NCBI GenBank assembly: GCA_029961685.1
Contig: JARWKL010000015.1
Span: 15,498,801 to 15,562,800, forward strand
DNA from: Aristolochia californica
Lineage: Eukaryota > Streptophyta > Magnoliopsida > Piperales > Aristolochiaceae
Direction of reading: 5' to 3'
DNA: 64,000 nt
Made by a program: the position numbers and the translations under genes
The notes under the pieces: generated by a model
Told to the model about the DNA's origin: nothing
Database searches by the model: none
What the model saw: only the letters and a program-made list of their open reading frames with translations
Part shown: one piece after another, positions 14,501 to 28,100 of the stretch
Layout: every line of letters begins with the position of its first letter
Position numbering within the stretch: position 1 is the stretch's first letter

Positions 14501-17500
14501 AAGTGGGTTTTTTGGCTCAGTTAAAATATCCAACCACATGTTAACTTGAGAATTTAATTTTTTCTACTCCTTGAAATTTTTGGATCATTAGGTCACTTGC
14601 ATCCTCAACATATTTCTGGCATGCATATCCACCACATTTAAGACATTTTAGGATCAGTTAGAAGTCTCTTTCCTATAAAATTCCACCAAGCTTTTATTAG
14701 GGGGTTGTACTAGTGGAATTTTCCAAACATGGATAACAAAACTTTGGAGTTCATATTTAGTGCATGAAATAATTTTCTTCCCTTACATTTATTATAGTTT
14801 TGAAATTTTTTTCCGCACATGAACTGTAAAATTTTCATTTTGTTGCGATCTATTTGCCTTATATCTTTTTTGTTTACGAGAAAAATGGGACAGTGAAAAC
14901 TCAAGTTTGGATGTGAAAAAAATTTAAACATCCAAAATTGTAATGCACAAATGTTGAGAGAGATAATTCCAAAAAGTATCTGTGATTTTTAAGGATAGGT
15001 AAAAAGTGGGTGGTTTGGCTCAGGTTAATATCCAACTACACGTTAACTTCAGAAATTAATTTTTTCTACTCCTTGAAATTTTTGGATCATTAGGTCACTT
15101 GTATCCTCAACATGTTTCTTGCATGCATATCCACCACACTTAAAACATGTTAGGATCAGTTAGGTGTCTCCTTCCTATAAAATTCAACCAAGCTATTATT
15201 AGGGGGTTGTTCTAAAGGAATTTCCCAAACATGGATAACAAAACATTGGAGTTCAATTTTAGTGCGTGAAATAATTTTCCTCACTTACATTTATTATAGT
15301 TTTCAAATTTTTTTGCACACATGAACTCTAAAATATTCATTTTGTTCCAATCTGTTTGCCTTATATCTTTTTTGTTTACGAGAAAAATGGGAGAGTGAAA
15401 ACTCAAGTTGGGATCTGAAAAAAAATTTGAACATTCAAAATGGTAATTGACAAATGCTGGGAGAGATAATTCCAAAAAGTATCTATGATTTTTAAGGATA
15501 GGCAAAAAGTGGGTTGTTTAGCTCTGGTTAATATCCAACCACACGTTAACTTGAGAATTTAATTTTTTCTACTCCTTGAAATTTTTCGATCATTAGGTCT
15601 CTTGCTTCCTCAACATGTTTTTTGCATGCATATCCACCACATTTAAAACATGTCAGGATCAATTAGAAGTCTCTTTCCTATAAAATTCCAAAGAGCTATT
15701 ATTTGGGGGTTGTTCTAGAGGAATTTCCCAGACATGGATAATAAAACATTGGAGTTCAATTTTAGTGCGTGAAATAATTTTCTTCACTTACATTTATTGT
15801 AGTTTTCAAATTTTTTTGCACACATGAACTCTAAAATATTCATTTTGTTCCAATCTGTTTGCCTTATATCTTTTTTGTTTATGAGAAAAATGGGAGATTG
15901 AAAACTCAAGTTGGGATTTGAAAAAAAATTTGAACATCCAAAATGGAAATGCACAAATGCAGAGAGATATAATTCCAAAAAGTATATGGGATTTTTAAGG
16001 ATACACAAAAAGTGGGTTGTTTGGCTCTGGTAAATATCCAACCACACGTTAACTTGAGAATTTAATTTTTTCTACTCCTCAAAATTTTTGGATCATTAGG
16101 TCACTTGCATTCTCAACATGTTTCTAGCATGTATATCCACCACACTTAAAACATGTTAGGATAAGTTAGAAGTCTCTTTCCTATCAAATTTCTCCAAGCT
16201 ATTATTCGGGGGTTGTACTAGTGGAATTTCCCAAACACGGATAACAAAACTTTGGAGTCCATTTTTAGTGCGTGAAATAATTTTCTTCACTTACATTGAT
16301 TATAGTTTTCAAATTTTTTTGCACACATGAACTCTAAAATTTTCATTTTGTTGCGATCTATTTGCATTATATCTTTTTTGTTTATGGGAAAAATGGGAGA
16401 GTAAAAATTCAAGTTTCGATCTGAAAAAAAATTTGAACATCCAAAATGGAAATGCACAAATGCTGAGAGAGATAATTCCAAAAAGTATCTGTGATTTTTA
16501 AAGATAGGAAAAAAGTGGGTTGTTTGGCTTTGGTAAATATCCAACCACCCATTAACTTTAGAATTTAATTTTTTCTTCTCCTTGAATTTTTCTATCATTA
16601 GGTCACTTGTATCCTCAACACGTTTCTGGCATGCATATCGACCACACTTAAAAAATGTTAGGATCATTTAGAAGTCTCTTTCCTATAAAATCCCACCAAG
16701 CTATTATTAGAGGGTTGTACTAGTGGAATTTCATAAACACGGATAACAAAACTTTGGAGTTCATTTTTAGTGCGTGAAATAATTTTCTCCAATTACATTT
16801 ATTGTAGTTTTCAAATATTTTTGCACACATGGACTCTAAAATTTTAGTTTTGTTGCGATTTCTTTGCCTTATATCTTCTTTTTTTACGTGAAAAATGGGA
16901 TAGTGAAAACTCAAGTTTGCATGTGACAAAAAATTTGAACATCCAAAATGGATATGCACAAATCATAGAGAAATAATTCCAAAAAGTATCTGTGATTTTT
17001 AAGGATAGACAAAAAGTGGGTTGTTTGGCTCTGGTAACTATCCAACCACACATTAACTTGAGAATTTAATTTTTTCTACTTCTTGAAATTTTTGGATCAT
17101 TACGTCACTTGCAACCTCAACAAGTTTTATGCATGCATGACCACCACACATAAAACATGTTAAGATCAGTTAGAAGTCTCTTTCCTATAAAATTCCACCA
17201 AACTAATATTAGGGGGCTGTACTAGTGGAATTTCCATAACATGGATAACGAAAACTTTGGAGTTCATATTTAGTGCGTGAAATAATTTTCTTCACTTACA
17301 TTTATTATCGTTTTCAATTTTTTTTGCACACATCAACTTTTAAATTTTCATTTTATATCTTTTTTGTTTAAGAAAAAAATGGGAGAGTGAAAACTCAAGT
17401 TTGGATCTGAAAAATATTTCAACATCCATAATGGAAATGCACAAATGCTGAGAGAGGAAATTCCAAAAAGTATCTGTGATTTTTAAGGATAGGCAAAAAG

Positions 17501-17800
17501 TGGGTGGTTTGGCTCTGGTAAATATCCAACAACACGTTAACTTGAGAATTCAATTTTTTCTTCTCCTTGAAATTTTTTGATCATTAGGTCTCTTGCATTC
17601 TCAACATGTTTCTGGCATGCATATCCCACATTTAAAACATGTTAGGATCAGTTAGAAGTCTCTTTCCTATAAAATTTCTCCAAGCAATTTTTTGGGGGTT
17701 GTACTAGTGGAATTTCCCAAACATGGATAACAAAACTTTGGAGTTCATTTTTAGTGCGAGAAATAATTTTCTTCACTTACATTTATTATAGTTTTCAAAT
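14500..17800 (+). repeat. Mixed satellite monomers
   Basis: Units of canonical type, with one copy carrying the 19-bp internal deletion near 17,350. One copy at about 16.85-17.3 kb is of the marked type with GTTTGCATGTG, GATAGACAAAAAG, CTACTTCTTG, CACTTGCAACCTC and GGATAACGAAAAC. No gene or foreign DNA is seen. Confidence 0.75.
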
Positions 17801-19450
17801 TGTTTTGCACACATGAACTCTAAAATTTTCATCTGTTACGATCTATTTGCCATAAATCTTTTTTGTTTACAAGAAAAATGGGAGAGTAAAAACTCAAGTT
17901 TGGATCGAAAAACAATTTGAAAATCCAAAATGGAAATTCACAAACGCTGAGAGAGATGATTCAAAAATTATCAGTGATTTTTAAGGATAGACAAAAATTG
18001 GGGTTTTTGGCTCTGGTAAGTAACCAATCACACGTTAACATGAGAATTTAATTTTTTCTACTCCTTGAAATTTTTGGATCATTAGGTCACTTGCATCCTC
18101 ATAATGTTTTTGGCATGCATATCCACCACACTTAAAACATGTCAGGATCAATTAGAAGTCTCTTTCCTATAAAATTCCACCAAGCTATTATTAGGGGGTT
18201 TTACTAGTGGAATTTCCCAAACATGGATAACAAAAATTTGGAGTTCATTTTTAGTGTGTGAAATAATTTTCTTCACTTACATTTATTAAAGTTTTCAATT
18301 TTTTTTGCACACATGAACTCTAAAATTTTCATTTTGTTGCGATCTATTTGCCATATATATTTTTTGTTTACGAGAAAAATGGGAGAGAGAAAACTCAAGT
18401 TTGGATCGGAAAAAAAATTTGAAAATCCAAAATGGAAATTCACAAATGCTGAGAGAGATAATTCCAAAAAATATCTGTGATTTTTAAGGATAGCCAAAAA
18501 TTGGGTTGTTTGGCTCTTCTAAGTCACCAACCACACGTTAACTTGAGAATTTAATTTTTTCTACTCCTTGAAATTTTTGGATCATTAGCTCACTTGCATC
18601 CTCATCATGTTTTTGGCATGCATATCCACCACACTTAAAACATGTCAGGATCAGTTAGAAGTTTCTTTCCTACAAACTCCCACCAAGCTATTATTAGGGG
18701 GTTGTTCTAATGAAATTTTCCAAACATGGATAACAAAACTTTGGAGTTCATATTTAGTGCGTGAAATAATTTTCTTCACTTGCATTTATTATAGTTTTCA
18801 ATTTTTTTTGGACACATGAACTCTAAAATTTTTATTTTGTTGCAATCTATTTGCTCTATATCTTTTTTGTTTACGAGAAAAATGGGAGAGTGAAAACTCA
18901 AGTTTGGATCTGAAAAATAATTTGGACATCCAAAATGGAAATGCACAAATGCTGAGAGAGATAATTCCAAAAAGTATCAGTGATTTTTAAAGATAGGCAA
19001 AAAGTGGGTTGTTTGGCTTTGGTAAGTATTCAACCACCCGTTAACTTGAGAATTTAATTTTTTCTACTCCCTTAAATTTTTAGATCATTAGGTCACTTAC
19101 ATCCTCAACATGTTTCTAGCATGCATATCCACCATATTTAAAATATGTTAGGATTAGTTAGCAGTCTCTTTCCTATAAGATTCCACCAAGCTATTCTTAG
19201 GGGGTTGTACTTGTGGAATTTCCAAAACATGGATAACAAAACTTTGAAGTTCATTTTTAGTGCGTGAAATAATTTTCTTCACCTACATTTATTATAGTTT
19301 TCAAATTTTTTTGCACACATGAACTATAAAATTTTCATTTTATATCTTTTTTGTTTAAGAGAAAAATGGGAGAGTGAAAACTCAAGTTTGGATGTGAAAA
19401 CAAATCTGATTATCCAAAATGGAAATGCACAAATGCTGAGAGAGATAACT
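17800..19450 (+). repeat. Marked monomer group related to 12.2-14.5 kb
   Basis: This is the partner of the group at 12.2-14.5 kb, recognised by the same linked variants (AAAAATTGGGG, GTAAGTAACCAATCAC, ATCTGTTACG, CCTCATAATG). The GATAGCCAAAAATTGGG monomer, first in the left group (near 12,505), here lies near 18,490, after rather than before the ATCTGTT monomer. Confidence 0.65.
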
Positions 19451-21600
19451 CCAAAAAGTATTTGTGATTTTTAAGGATAGGCAAAAAGTGGGTTGTTTGG
19501 CTCTTCTAAATATCCAACCACACGTTAACATGAGAATTTAATTTTTTCTACTCCATGAAATTTTTGGATCATTAGGTCACTTGCATCCTCAACATGTTTC
19601 TTGCATGCATATCCACCACACTTAAAACATGTTAGGATCAGTTAGAAGTCTCTTTCCTATAAAATTCCACCAAGCTATTATTAGGGGGTTGTACTAGTGG
19701 AATTTCCCAAACATGGATAACAAAACTTTGGAGTTCATTTTTAGTGCGTGAAATAATTTTCTTCACTTACATTTATTATAGTTTTCAAATTATTTTGCAC
19801 AAGTGAACTTTAAAATTTTCATTTTATATCTTTTTTGTTTACGAGAAAAATGGGAGAGTGAAAACTCAAGTTTGGATCTGAAAAAAAATTTGAACATCCA
19901 AAATGAAAATGCACAAATACTGAGAGTGGTAATTCCAAAAAGTATCTGTGATTTTTAAGGATAGGCAAAAAGTGGGTTGTTTGGCTCTGGTAAATATCCA
20001 ACCACACGTTTACTTGAGAATTGAATTTTTTCTACTCCTTGAAATTTTTGGATCATTAGGTCACTTGTATCCTCAACATGTTTCCGGCATGCATATCCAC
20101 CACATTTAAAGCATGTTAGGATCTGTTAGAAGTCTCTTTCCTATAAAATTTCTCCTGTCTATTTTTAGGGGGTTGTACTAGTGGAATTTCCCAAACATGG
20201 ATTACAAAACTATGGAGTTCATTTTTAGTGTGAGAAATAATTTTCTTCACTTACATTTATTATAGTTTTCAATTTTTTTTGCACACATGAACTCTAAAAT
20301 TTTCATTTTGATGCGATCTATTTGCCATATATCTTTTTTGTTTACGTGAAAAATGGGAGAGTGAAAACTCAAGTTTGAATGTGAAAAAAAAATTTGAACA
20401 TCCAAAATGGAAATGCACAAATGCTGAGAGAAATAATTCAAAAAAGTATTTGTGATTTTTAAGGATAGAGAAAAAGTGGGTTGTTTGGCTCTGCTAAATA
20501 TCCATCCACACATTAACTTGTGAATTTAATTTTTTCTACTCCTTGAAATTTTCTGATCATTAGGTGACTTGCATCCTCAACATGTTTCTGGGATGCATAT
20601 CTACCACTCTTAAAACATGTTAGGATCAGTTAGAAGTCTCTTTCCTATAAAATTCCACTAAGCTATTATTAGGGGGTTGTTCTAGTGGAATTTTCCAAAC
20701 ATGGATAACAAAACTTTAGAGTTCATTTTTAGTGCGTGAAATAATTTTCTTCACTTATATTTATTATTGTTTTCAATTTTTTTTGCACACTTGAACGCTA
20801 ACATTTTCATTTTGTTGCCACCTATTTGCCTTCTATCTTTTTTGTTTAGGAGAAAAATGGGAGAGTCAAAACTCAAGTTTGGATGTGAGAAAAAATTTGA
20901 ACATCGAAAATGGAAATGAACAAATGCTGAGAGAGATAATTCCAAAAAGTATCTGTGATTTTTAAGGATAGGAAAAAAGTGGGTTGTTAGGCTCTGGTAA
21001 TTATCCAACCACACGTTAACTTGAGAATTTAATTTTTTCTACTCCTTAAAATTTTTTGATCATTAGGTCACTTGCATCCTCAACATGTTTCTGGCATGCA
21101 TATCCACCACACTTAAAACATGTTAGGATCAGTTAGAAGTCTCTTTCCTATAAAATTTCACCAAGCTATTATTACGGGGTTCTACTAGTGGAATTTTCCA
21201 AACATGGATAACAAAACTTTGGAGTTCATTTTTAGTGCGTGAAATAATTTTCTTCACTTACATTTATTATAGTTTTCAAATTTTTTGCACATATGAACTC
21301 TAAAATTTTCATTTTGTTGCGATCTATTTGCCATATATCTTTTTTGTTTACGAGAAAATGGGTGAGAGAAAACTCAAGTTTCGATGTGAAAAAAAATTTG
21401 AACATCCAAAATGGAAATGCACATATGCTTAGAGAGATAATGTCAAAAAGTATCTGTGATTTTTAAGGATAGGCAAAAAGTGGGTTCTTTTGCTCTGGTA
21501 AATATCCTACTGCACGTTAACTTGACAATTTAATTTTTTTGAATCCTTTAAATTTTTGGATCATTAGATCACTTGCATCCTCAACATGTTTCTGGCATTC
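19450..21600 (+). repeat. Canonical satellite monomers
   Basis: Ordinary units, including one more with the 19-bp internal deletion near 19,820. No gene, foreign DNA or major rearrangement seen. Confidence 0.75.
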
Positions 21601-24600
21601 ATATCCACCACACTTAAAACATGTTAGGATCTGTTAGAAGTCTCTTCCCTATAAAATTCCACCAAGCTATTATTAGGGGGGTGTACTAGTGGAATTTCCC
21701 AAACATGATAACAAAACTTTGGAGTTCATTTTTAGTGCGTGAGATAATTTTCTTCACTTATATTATTATAGTTTTCAAATATTTTTGGACATATGAACTT
21801 TAAAATTTTCTTTTTGTTGCAATCTATTTGCCTTATATCTTTTTTGTTTACGAGAAAAAAGGGACAGTGAAAACTCTAGTTTAGAAGAGAAAAAAAATTT
21901 GAACATCCAGAACGGAAATTCACAAATGCGAGAGATAATTCCAAAAAGTATCTGTGATTTTTTTGGATAGGCAAAAATTGGGTTGTTTGGCTCTGGTATC
22001 CAACCACACGTTGACTTGAGAATTTATTTTTTTCTACTCCTTGAAATATTTGGATCATTAAGTCACTTGCATCCTCAACCTGTTTATGGAATGCATATCC
22101 ACCACACTTAAAACATGTTAGGATCAGTTAGAAGTCTCTTTCCTATAAAATTTCACCAAGCTATTATTAGGGGGTTGTACTAGTGGCATTTCCCAAACAT
22201 GGATAACAAAAGTTTGGAGTTTATTCTTAGTGCGTGAAATAATTTTCTTCACTTACATATATTACAGTTTTCAAATTTTTTTGCACACATGAACTCCAAA
22301 ATTTTCATTCTTTTTACTTTTTGTTTACGAGAAAAATGGGAGAGGAAAACTCAAGTTTGGTTCTAAAAAAAAAATTTAACATCCAAAATAGAAATGCACA
22401 AATTCTGAGAGAGATAATTCCAAAAAGTATCTGTGATTTTTAAGGAAAGGCAAAAAGTGGGTTGTTTGGCTCTGGTAAGTCTCCAACCACGCATTAACTT
22501 GAGATTTTAATTTTTGCTACACTGAAAGTTTTGGATCATTAGGTCACTTGCATCCTCAACATGTTTCTGGCATGCATATCAACCACACATAAAACATGTT
22601 AGGATTAGTTAGAAGTCTCTTTCCTCGAAATTTCCACCAAGCTATTATTTGGGGGTTGTACTAGTGGAATTTCCTAAACATGGATAATAAAACTTTGGAG
22701 ATCTTATTTAGTGCGTGAAATAATTTTCTTCACTTACATTTATTATAGTTTTAAAATATTTTTGCGCACATGAACTCTTAAATTTTCATTTTGTTGCGAT
22801 CTATTTGCCTTATATCTTTTTTGTATACGATAACAATGGGAGTGTGAAAACTCTAGTTTGGATTTGAAAAAAAATTTGAACATCCAAAATGGAAATGAAC
22901 ATTTGCTGAGAGAGATAATTCAAAAAAGTATCTGTGATTTTTAAGGATAGGTAAAATGTGGGTTGTTTGGCTCTGGTAAGTATCCAACCACACATTAACT
23001 TGAGAATTTAATTTTTTCTAATCCTTGAATTTTTTGGCTCATTAGGTCACTTGCATCCTCAACATGTTTCTGGCATGCATATCCACCACACTTAAAACAT
23101 GTTAGTATCAGTTACAAGTCTCTTTCCCAATAAATTCCACCAAGCTATTATTAGGGGGATGTTCTAGTGGAATTTCCCGAACATGGAAAACAAAACTTTG
23201 AAGTTCTTTTTTAGTGCGTGAAATAATTTTCTTCACTTACATTTATTATAGCTTTCAATTTTTTTTTGCACACATGAACTCTAAAATTTTCATATTGTTG
23301 CGATCTATTTGCCATATATCTTTTTTGTTTTCGTGAAAAATCAGAGAGTCAAACTCAAGTTTGCATGTGAAAAAAAATTTGAACATCCAAAATGGAAATG
23401 CACAAATGCAGAGAGATATAATTCCAAAAGGTATCTGTGATTTTTAAGGATAGACAAAAAGTGGGTTGTTTGGCTCTGGAACATATCCAACCACACATTA
23501 ACTTGAGAATTTAATTTTTTCTACTTCTTGAAATTTTTGGATCATTAGGTCACTTGCAACGTCAACATGTTTCTGGCATGCATATCCACCACATTTAAAA
23601 CATGTTAGGATCAGTTAGAATTCTCTTTCCTACAAAATTCCACCAAGCTATTATTAGGGGGTTGTACTATTGGAATTTTCGAAACATGGATAACGAAAAC
23701 TTTGGATTTCGTATTTAGTGTGTGAAATAATTTTCTTCACTTAAATTTGTTATAGTTTTCTATTTTTTTGCACACAGGAACTCTAAAATTTTCATTTTGT
23801 TGCGATCAATTTTCCATATATCTTTTTTATTTTACGAGAAAAATGGGAGGTGAAAATTAAAGTTTGCATGTGAAAAAAAATTTGAACCTCCAAAATGGAA
23901 ATGTACAAATGCTGAGAGAGATAATTCCAAAAAGTACCTGTGATTTTTAAGGATAGGCAAAAAGTGGGGTTTTGGCTCTGGTAAATATCCAACCACACGT
24001 TAACTTGAGAATTTAATTTTTTCAAAACCTTGAAATTTTTGGATCATTAGGTCACTTGCATCCGCAACATGTTTTTGGCATGCTTATCCACCACACTTAA
24101 AACATGTTAGGATCAATTAGAAGTCTCCTTCCTATAAAATTCAACCAAGCTATTATTAGGGGGTTGTACTAGTGGAAATTCCCAATCAATGAGAAAAAAA
24201 CTTTGGAGTTCATTTCTAGTGCGAGAAATAATTTTCTTCACATACATTAATTATAGGTTTCAAATTTTTTTGCACACATGAACTTTGAAATTTTCATTTT
24301 ATATCTTTTTAGTTAACGAGAAAAATGGGAGAGAGAAAACTCAAGTTTGGATTTGAAAAAAAATTTGAACATCCAAAATGGAAATGCACAAATGCTGAGA
24401 GTGGTAATTCCAAAAAGTATCTGTGATTTTTAAGGATAGGCAAAAAGGGGGTATTTTGGCTCTGGTAATAATCCAATTACACGTTCAATTGAAAATTTAA
24501 TTTTTTCTACTCGAAATGTTTGGATCATTAGGTCACTTGCATCCTCAACATGTTTGTGGCATGCATATCCACCACACTTAAAACATGTTAGGATCAATTA

Positions 24601-24700
24601 GAAGTCTCTTTCCTATAAGATTCCATCAAGCTATTATTAGGGGGTTGTACTAGTGGAATTTCCTAAACATGGATAACAAAACTTTGGAGTTCATTTTAAG
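21600..24700 (+). repeat. Six-monomer block, partner of 35.5-38.5 kb
   Basis: A run of rare variants occurs here in the same order as at 35.5-38.5 kb, at an offset of about 13.82-13.86 kb. These are CCAAACATGATAAC (21,703 with 35,566), CACTTATATTATTATAG and its relative, CTGGTATCCAACC with CGTTGACTTGAG, GTTTATGGAATGC, GGTAAGTCTCCAACCACGCAT, GGGGATGT with a GGAAAAC variant, CACTTGCAACGTCAAC, TTTTCGAAACATGGATAACG (23,673 with 37,493), a TTTTTGGCATG[CT]TTATCC variant, and GCAAAAAGGGGGT. The block was copied as a unit of about 3 kb. The original is not distinguishable from the copy. Confidence 0.75.
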
Positions 24701-27700
24701 GGCGAGAAATAATTTTCTTCACTTATATTTATTATTTTTTTCAAATTGTTTTGCACACATGAACTTTAAAATTTTTATTTTAAATCTTTTTTATTTAAGA
24801 GAAAAATGGGAGAGTGAAAACTCAAGTTTTGATCTAAAAAAAATTTTGAACATCTAAAATGGAAATAAACAAATGCTGAGAGAGGAAATTCCAAAAAGTT
24901 TCTGTGATTTTTAAGGTTTGGCAAAAAGGGGATTGTTTGGCTCTGGTAAAAATCCAATTACTCGTTAACTTGAGAATTTAATTTTTTCTACTCCTAGAAA
25001 TTTTTGGATCATTAGGTCACTTGCATCCTCAACATGTTTCTGGTATGCATATCCACCACACTTAAAACATGTTAGGATCAGTTAGAAGTCTCTTTCCTAT
25101 AAAATTCCACCAAGCTATTATTAGGGGGTTGAACTAGTGGAATTTCCCAAACATTGATAACAAAACTTTGGAGTTCATTTTTAGTGCGTGAAATAATTTT
25201 CTTCACTTACATTTAATATAGTTTTCAATTTTTTTTGCACACATGAACTATAAAATTTTCATTTTATATCTTTTTTGTTTACGAGAAAAATGGGAGTGTG
25301 AAAACTCAAGTTTGGTTCTAAAACCAAATTTGAACATCCAAAATGAAAATGCACAAATGCTGAGCAAGTGAACTCCAAAAAGTATCTGTGATTTTTAAGG
25401 ATAGGCAAAAAGTGGGATGTTTGGCTCTGGAAAATATCCAACCACACGTTAACTTGAAAATTTAATTTTTTCTACTGCTTGAAATTTTTGGATCATTAGG
25501 TCACTTGCTTCCTCAACATGTTTCTGGCATGCATATCCACCACACTTAAAACATGTCAGGATCAGTTAGAAGTCTCTTTCTTGTAAAATTTCACCAAGCT
25601 ATTATTAGGGGGTTGTACAAGTGGGATTTCTGAAACATGGATAACAAAACTTTGGAGTTCATTTTTAGTGTGTGAAATAGTTTTCTTCACTTAAATTAAT
25701 TATAGTTTTCAAATTTTTTTGCACACATGAACTCTAATATTTTCATTTTGTTGCGATCTATTTGCCTTATATCTTTTTTGTTTACAAAAAAAAGTGGGAG
25801 AGAGAAAACTCAAGTTTGGATCTAAAAAAAAATTTGAACATCCAAAATGAAAATGCACAAATGCTTAGAGAGATAATTCCAAAAAAGTATCTATGATTTT
25901 TAAGGATAGGCAAAAAGTGGGTTGTTTGGCTATGCAAAGTATCCAACAACACGTTAACTTGAGAATTTAAGTTTTTTTTACTCCTTGAAATTTAGGATGA
26001 TTAGGTCACTTGCATCCTCAACAAGTTTCTGGCATGCATATCCACCACACTTAAAACATGTTAGGAACAGTTAGAAATCTCTTTCCTCTAAAATTCCACC
26101 AAGCTAGTATTAGGGGGTTGTACTAGTGAAATTTCCCAAACATGGATAACAAAACTTTGGAGTTCATTTTTAGTGCGTGAAATAATTTTCTTCACTTACA
26201 TTTATTGTAGATTTCATATTTTTTTGCACACATGAACTCTAAAACTTTCATTTTGTTGCGATGTATTTGCCTTATATCTTTTTTTTTACGAGAAAAATGG
26301 GAGAGTGAAAACTCAAGTTTGGATCTGAAAAAAAATATAACATCCAAAATGGAAATGCACAAAGGCTGGGCGAGATAATTTCAAAAAGTATCTATGATTT
26401 TTAAGGATTGGCAAAAAGTGGGTTTTTTGGCTCTAGTAAGTATCCAACCACACGTTTACTAGAGAATTTAATTTTTTCTACTCCTAGAAATATTTGGATC
26501 ATTAGGTCACTTACATCCTCAACATGTTTCTGGCATGCATATCCACCACACTTAAAAGATTTTAGGATCAGTCAGAAGTGTCTTTCCTATAAAATTCCAC
26601 CAAGCTATTATTAGGGGGTTGTACTAGTGCAATTTCCAAAACATGGATTTTGGAGTTCATTTTTAATGCTTGAAATAATTTTCTTCACTTACATTTATCA
26701 TAGTTTTAAATTTTTTTTGCACACATGAACTCTAAAATTTCATTTTGTTACGATCTATTTGCCTTATATCTTTTTTGTTTATGAGAAAAATGGGAGAGTT
26801 AAAACTCAAGTTTGGATCTGAAAAAAAAATTGAACATCCAAAAATGAAATGCACAAATGCTGAGAGAGATAATTCCAAAAAGTATCTGTGATTTTTAAGG
26901 ATAGGCAAAAAGTGGGTTTTTGGCTCTGGTAAATATCCAACCACACGTTAACTTGAGAATTAAATTTTTTCTAATCCTTGAAATTTTTGGATCATTTGGT
27001 GACTTGCATCCTCAACATGTTTTTGGCATGCATATCCACCACACTTAAAACATGTTAAGATCAGTTAGTAGTCTCTTTCCTATAAAATTCCATCAAGCTA
27101 TTATTAGGGGGTTGTACTAGTGGAATTTCCCAAACATGGATAACAAAACTATGGATTTCATTTTTAGTGTGAGAAATAATTTTCTTCACTTACATTTATT
27201 ATAGTTTTCAAATTTTTTTGCACTCATGAACTCGAAAATTTTCACTTTGTTGCGATCTAATTGACTTATATCTTTTTTTATTATGAGAAAAATGGGAGAG
27301 TGAAAACTCAAGTTTGGATCTGAAAAAAAATTTGAAAATCCAAAATAAAATGTAAAAATGGTGAGAGAGATAATTCCAAAAAAGTATCTGTGATTTTTAA
27401 GGATAGGCAAAAAGTGGGTTGTTTGGCTCTGCAAAGTATCCAACCACACATTAACTTGAGAATTTAATTTTTTTGTACTCCTTGAAAATTTTGGATCATT
27501 AGGTCACTTGCATCCTAACCATGTTTCTTGCATGCATATCCACCACACTTAAAACATGTTAGGATCAGTTAGAAGTCTCTTTCCTATAAAATTCCACCAA
27601 GTTTTTATTAGGGGGTTGTACTAGTGGAATTTCCCAAACATGGGTAACAAAACTTTGGAGTTAATTGTTAGTGCTTGAAATAAATTTCTACACTTACATT

Positions 27701-28100
27701 TGTTAAATTTTTTGATTTTTTTGCACACATGACCTCTAAAATTTTCATTTTTTTGCGATCTATTTGCCTTTTATTTTTATTTTTTTTACGAGAAAAATGG
27801 GAGAGTGAAAACTCAAGTTTGGATCTGAAAAAAAATTTGAACATCCAAAATGGAAATGCAGAAATGCTGAGAGAGATAATTGCAAAAAGTATCTGTGAAT
27901 TTTAAGGATAGGAAAAAAGTGGGTTGTTAGGCTCTGGTAATTATCCAACCACACGTTAACTTGAGAATTTAATTTTTTCTACTCCTTGAAATTTTTGGAT
28001 CATTAGGTCACTTGCATACTTAACATGTTTCTGGTATGCATATCCACCACACTTAAAACATGTTAGGATCAGATAGAAGTCTCTTCCCGGTAAAATTCGA
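24700..28100 (+). repeat. Mixed satellite monomers with several internal-deletion copies
   Basis: Copies near 24,778 and 25,261, like one just upstream near 24,297, lack the 19-bp GTTGCGATCTATTTGCCTT segment, so three consecutive monomers share that deletion. The copy near 26,645 lacks about 11 bp after ACATGGAT, a marker also seen near 51,365. A variant with CAACAAGTTTC, GGAACAGTTAGAAATC and CTAGTATTAGG near 26,020-26,110 recurs near 39,876-39,965, again about 13.86 kb away. No gene seen. Confidence 0.7.
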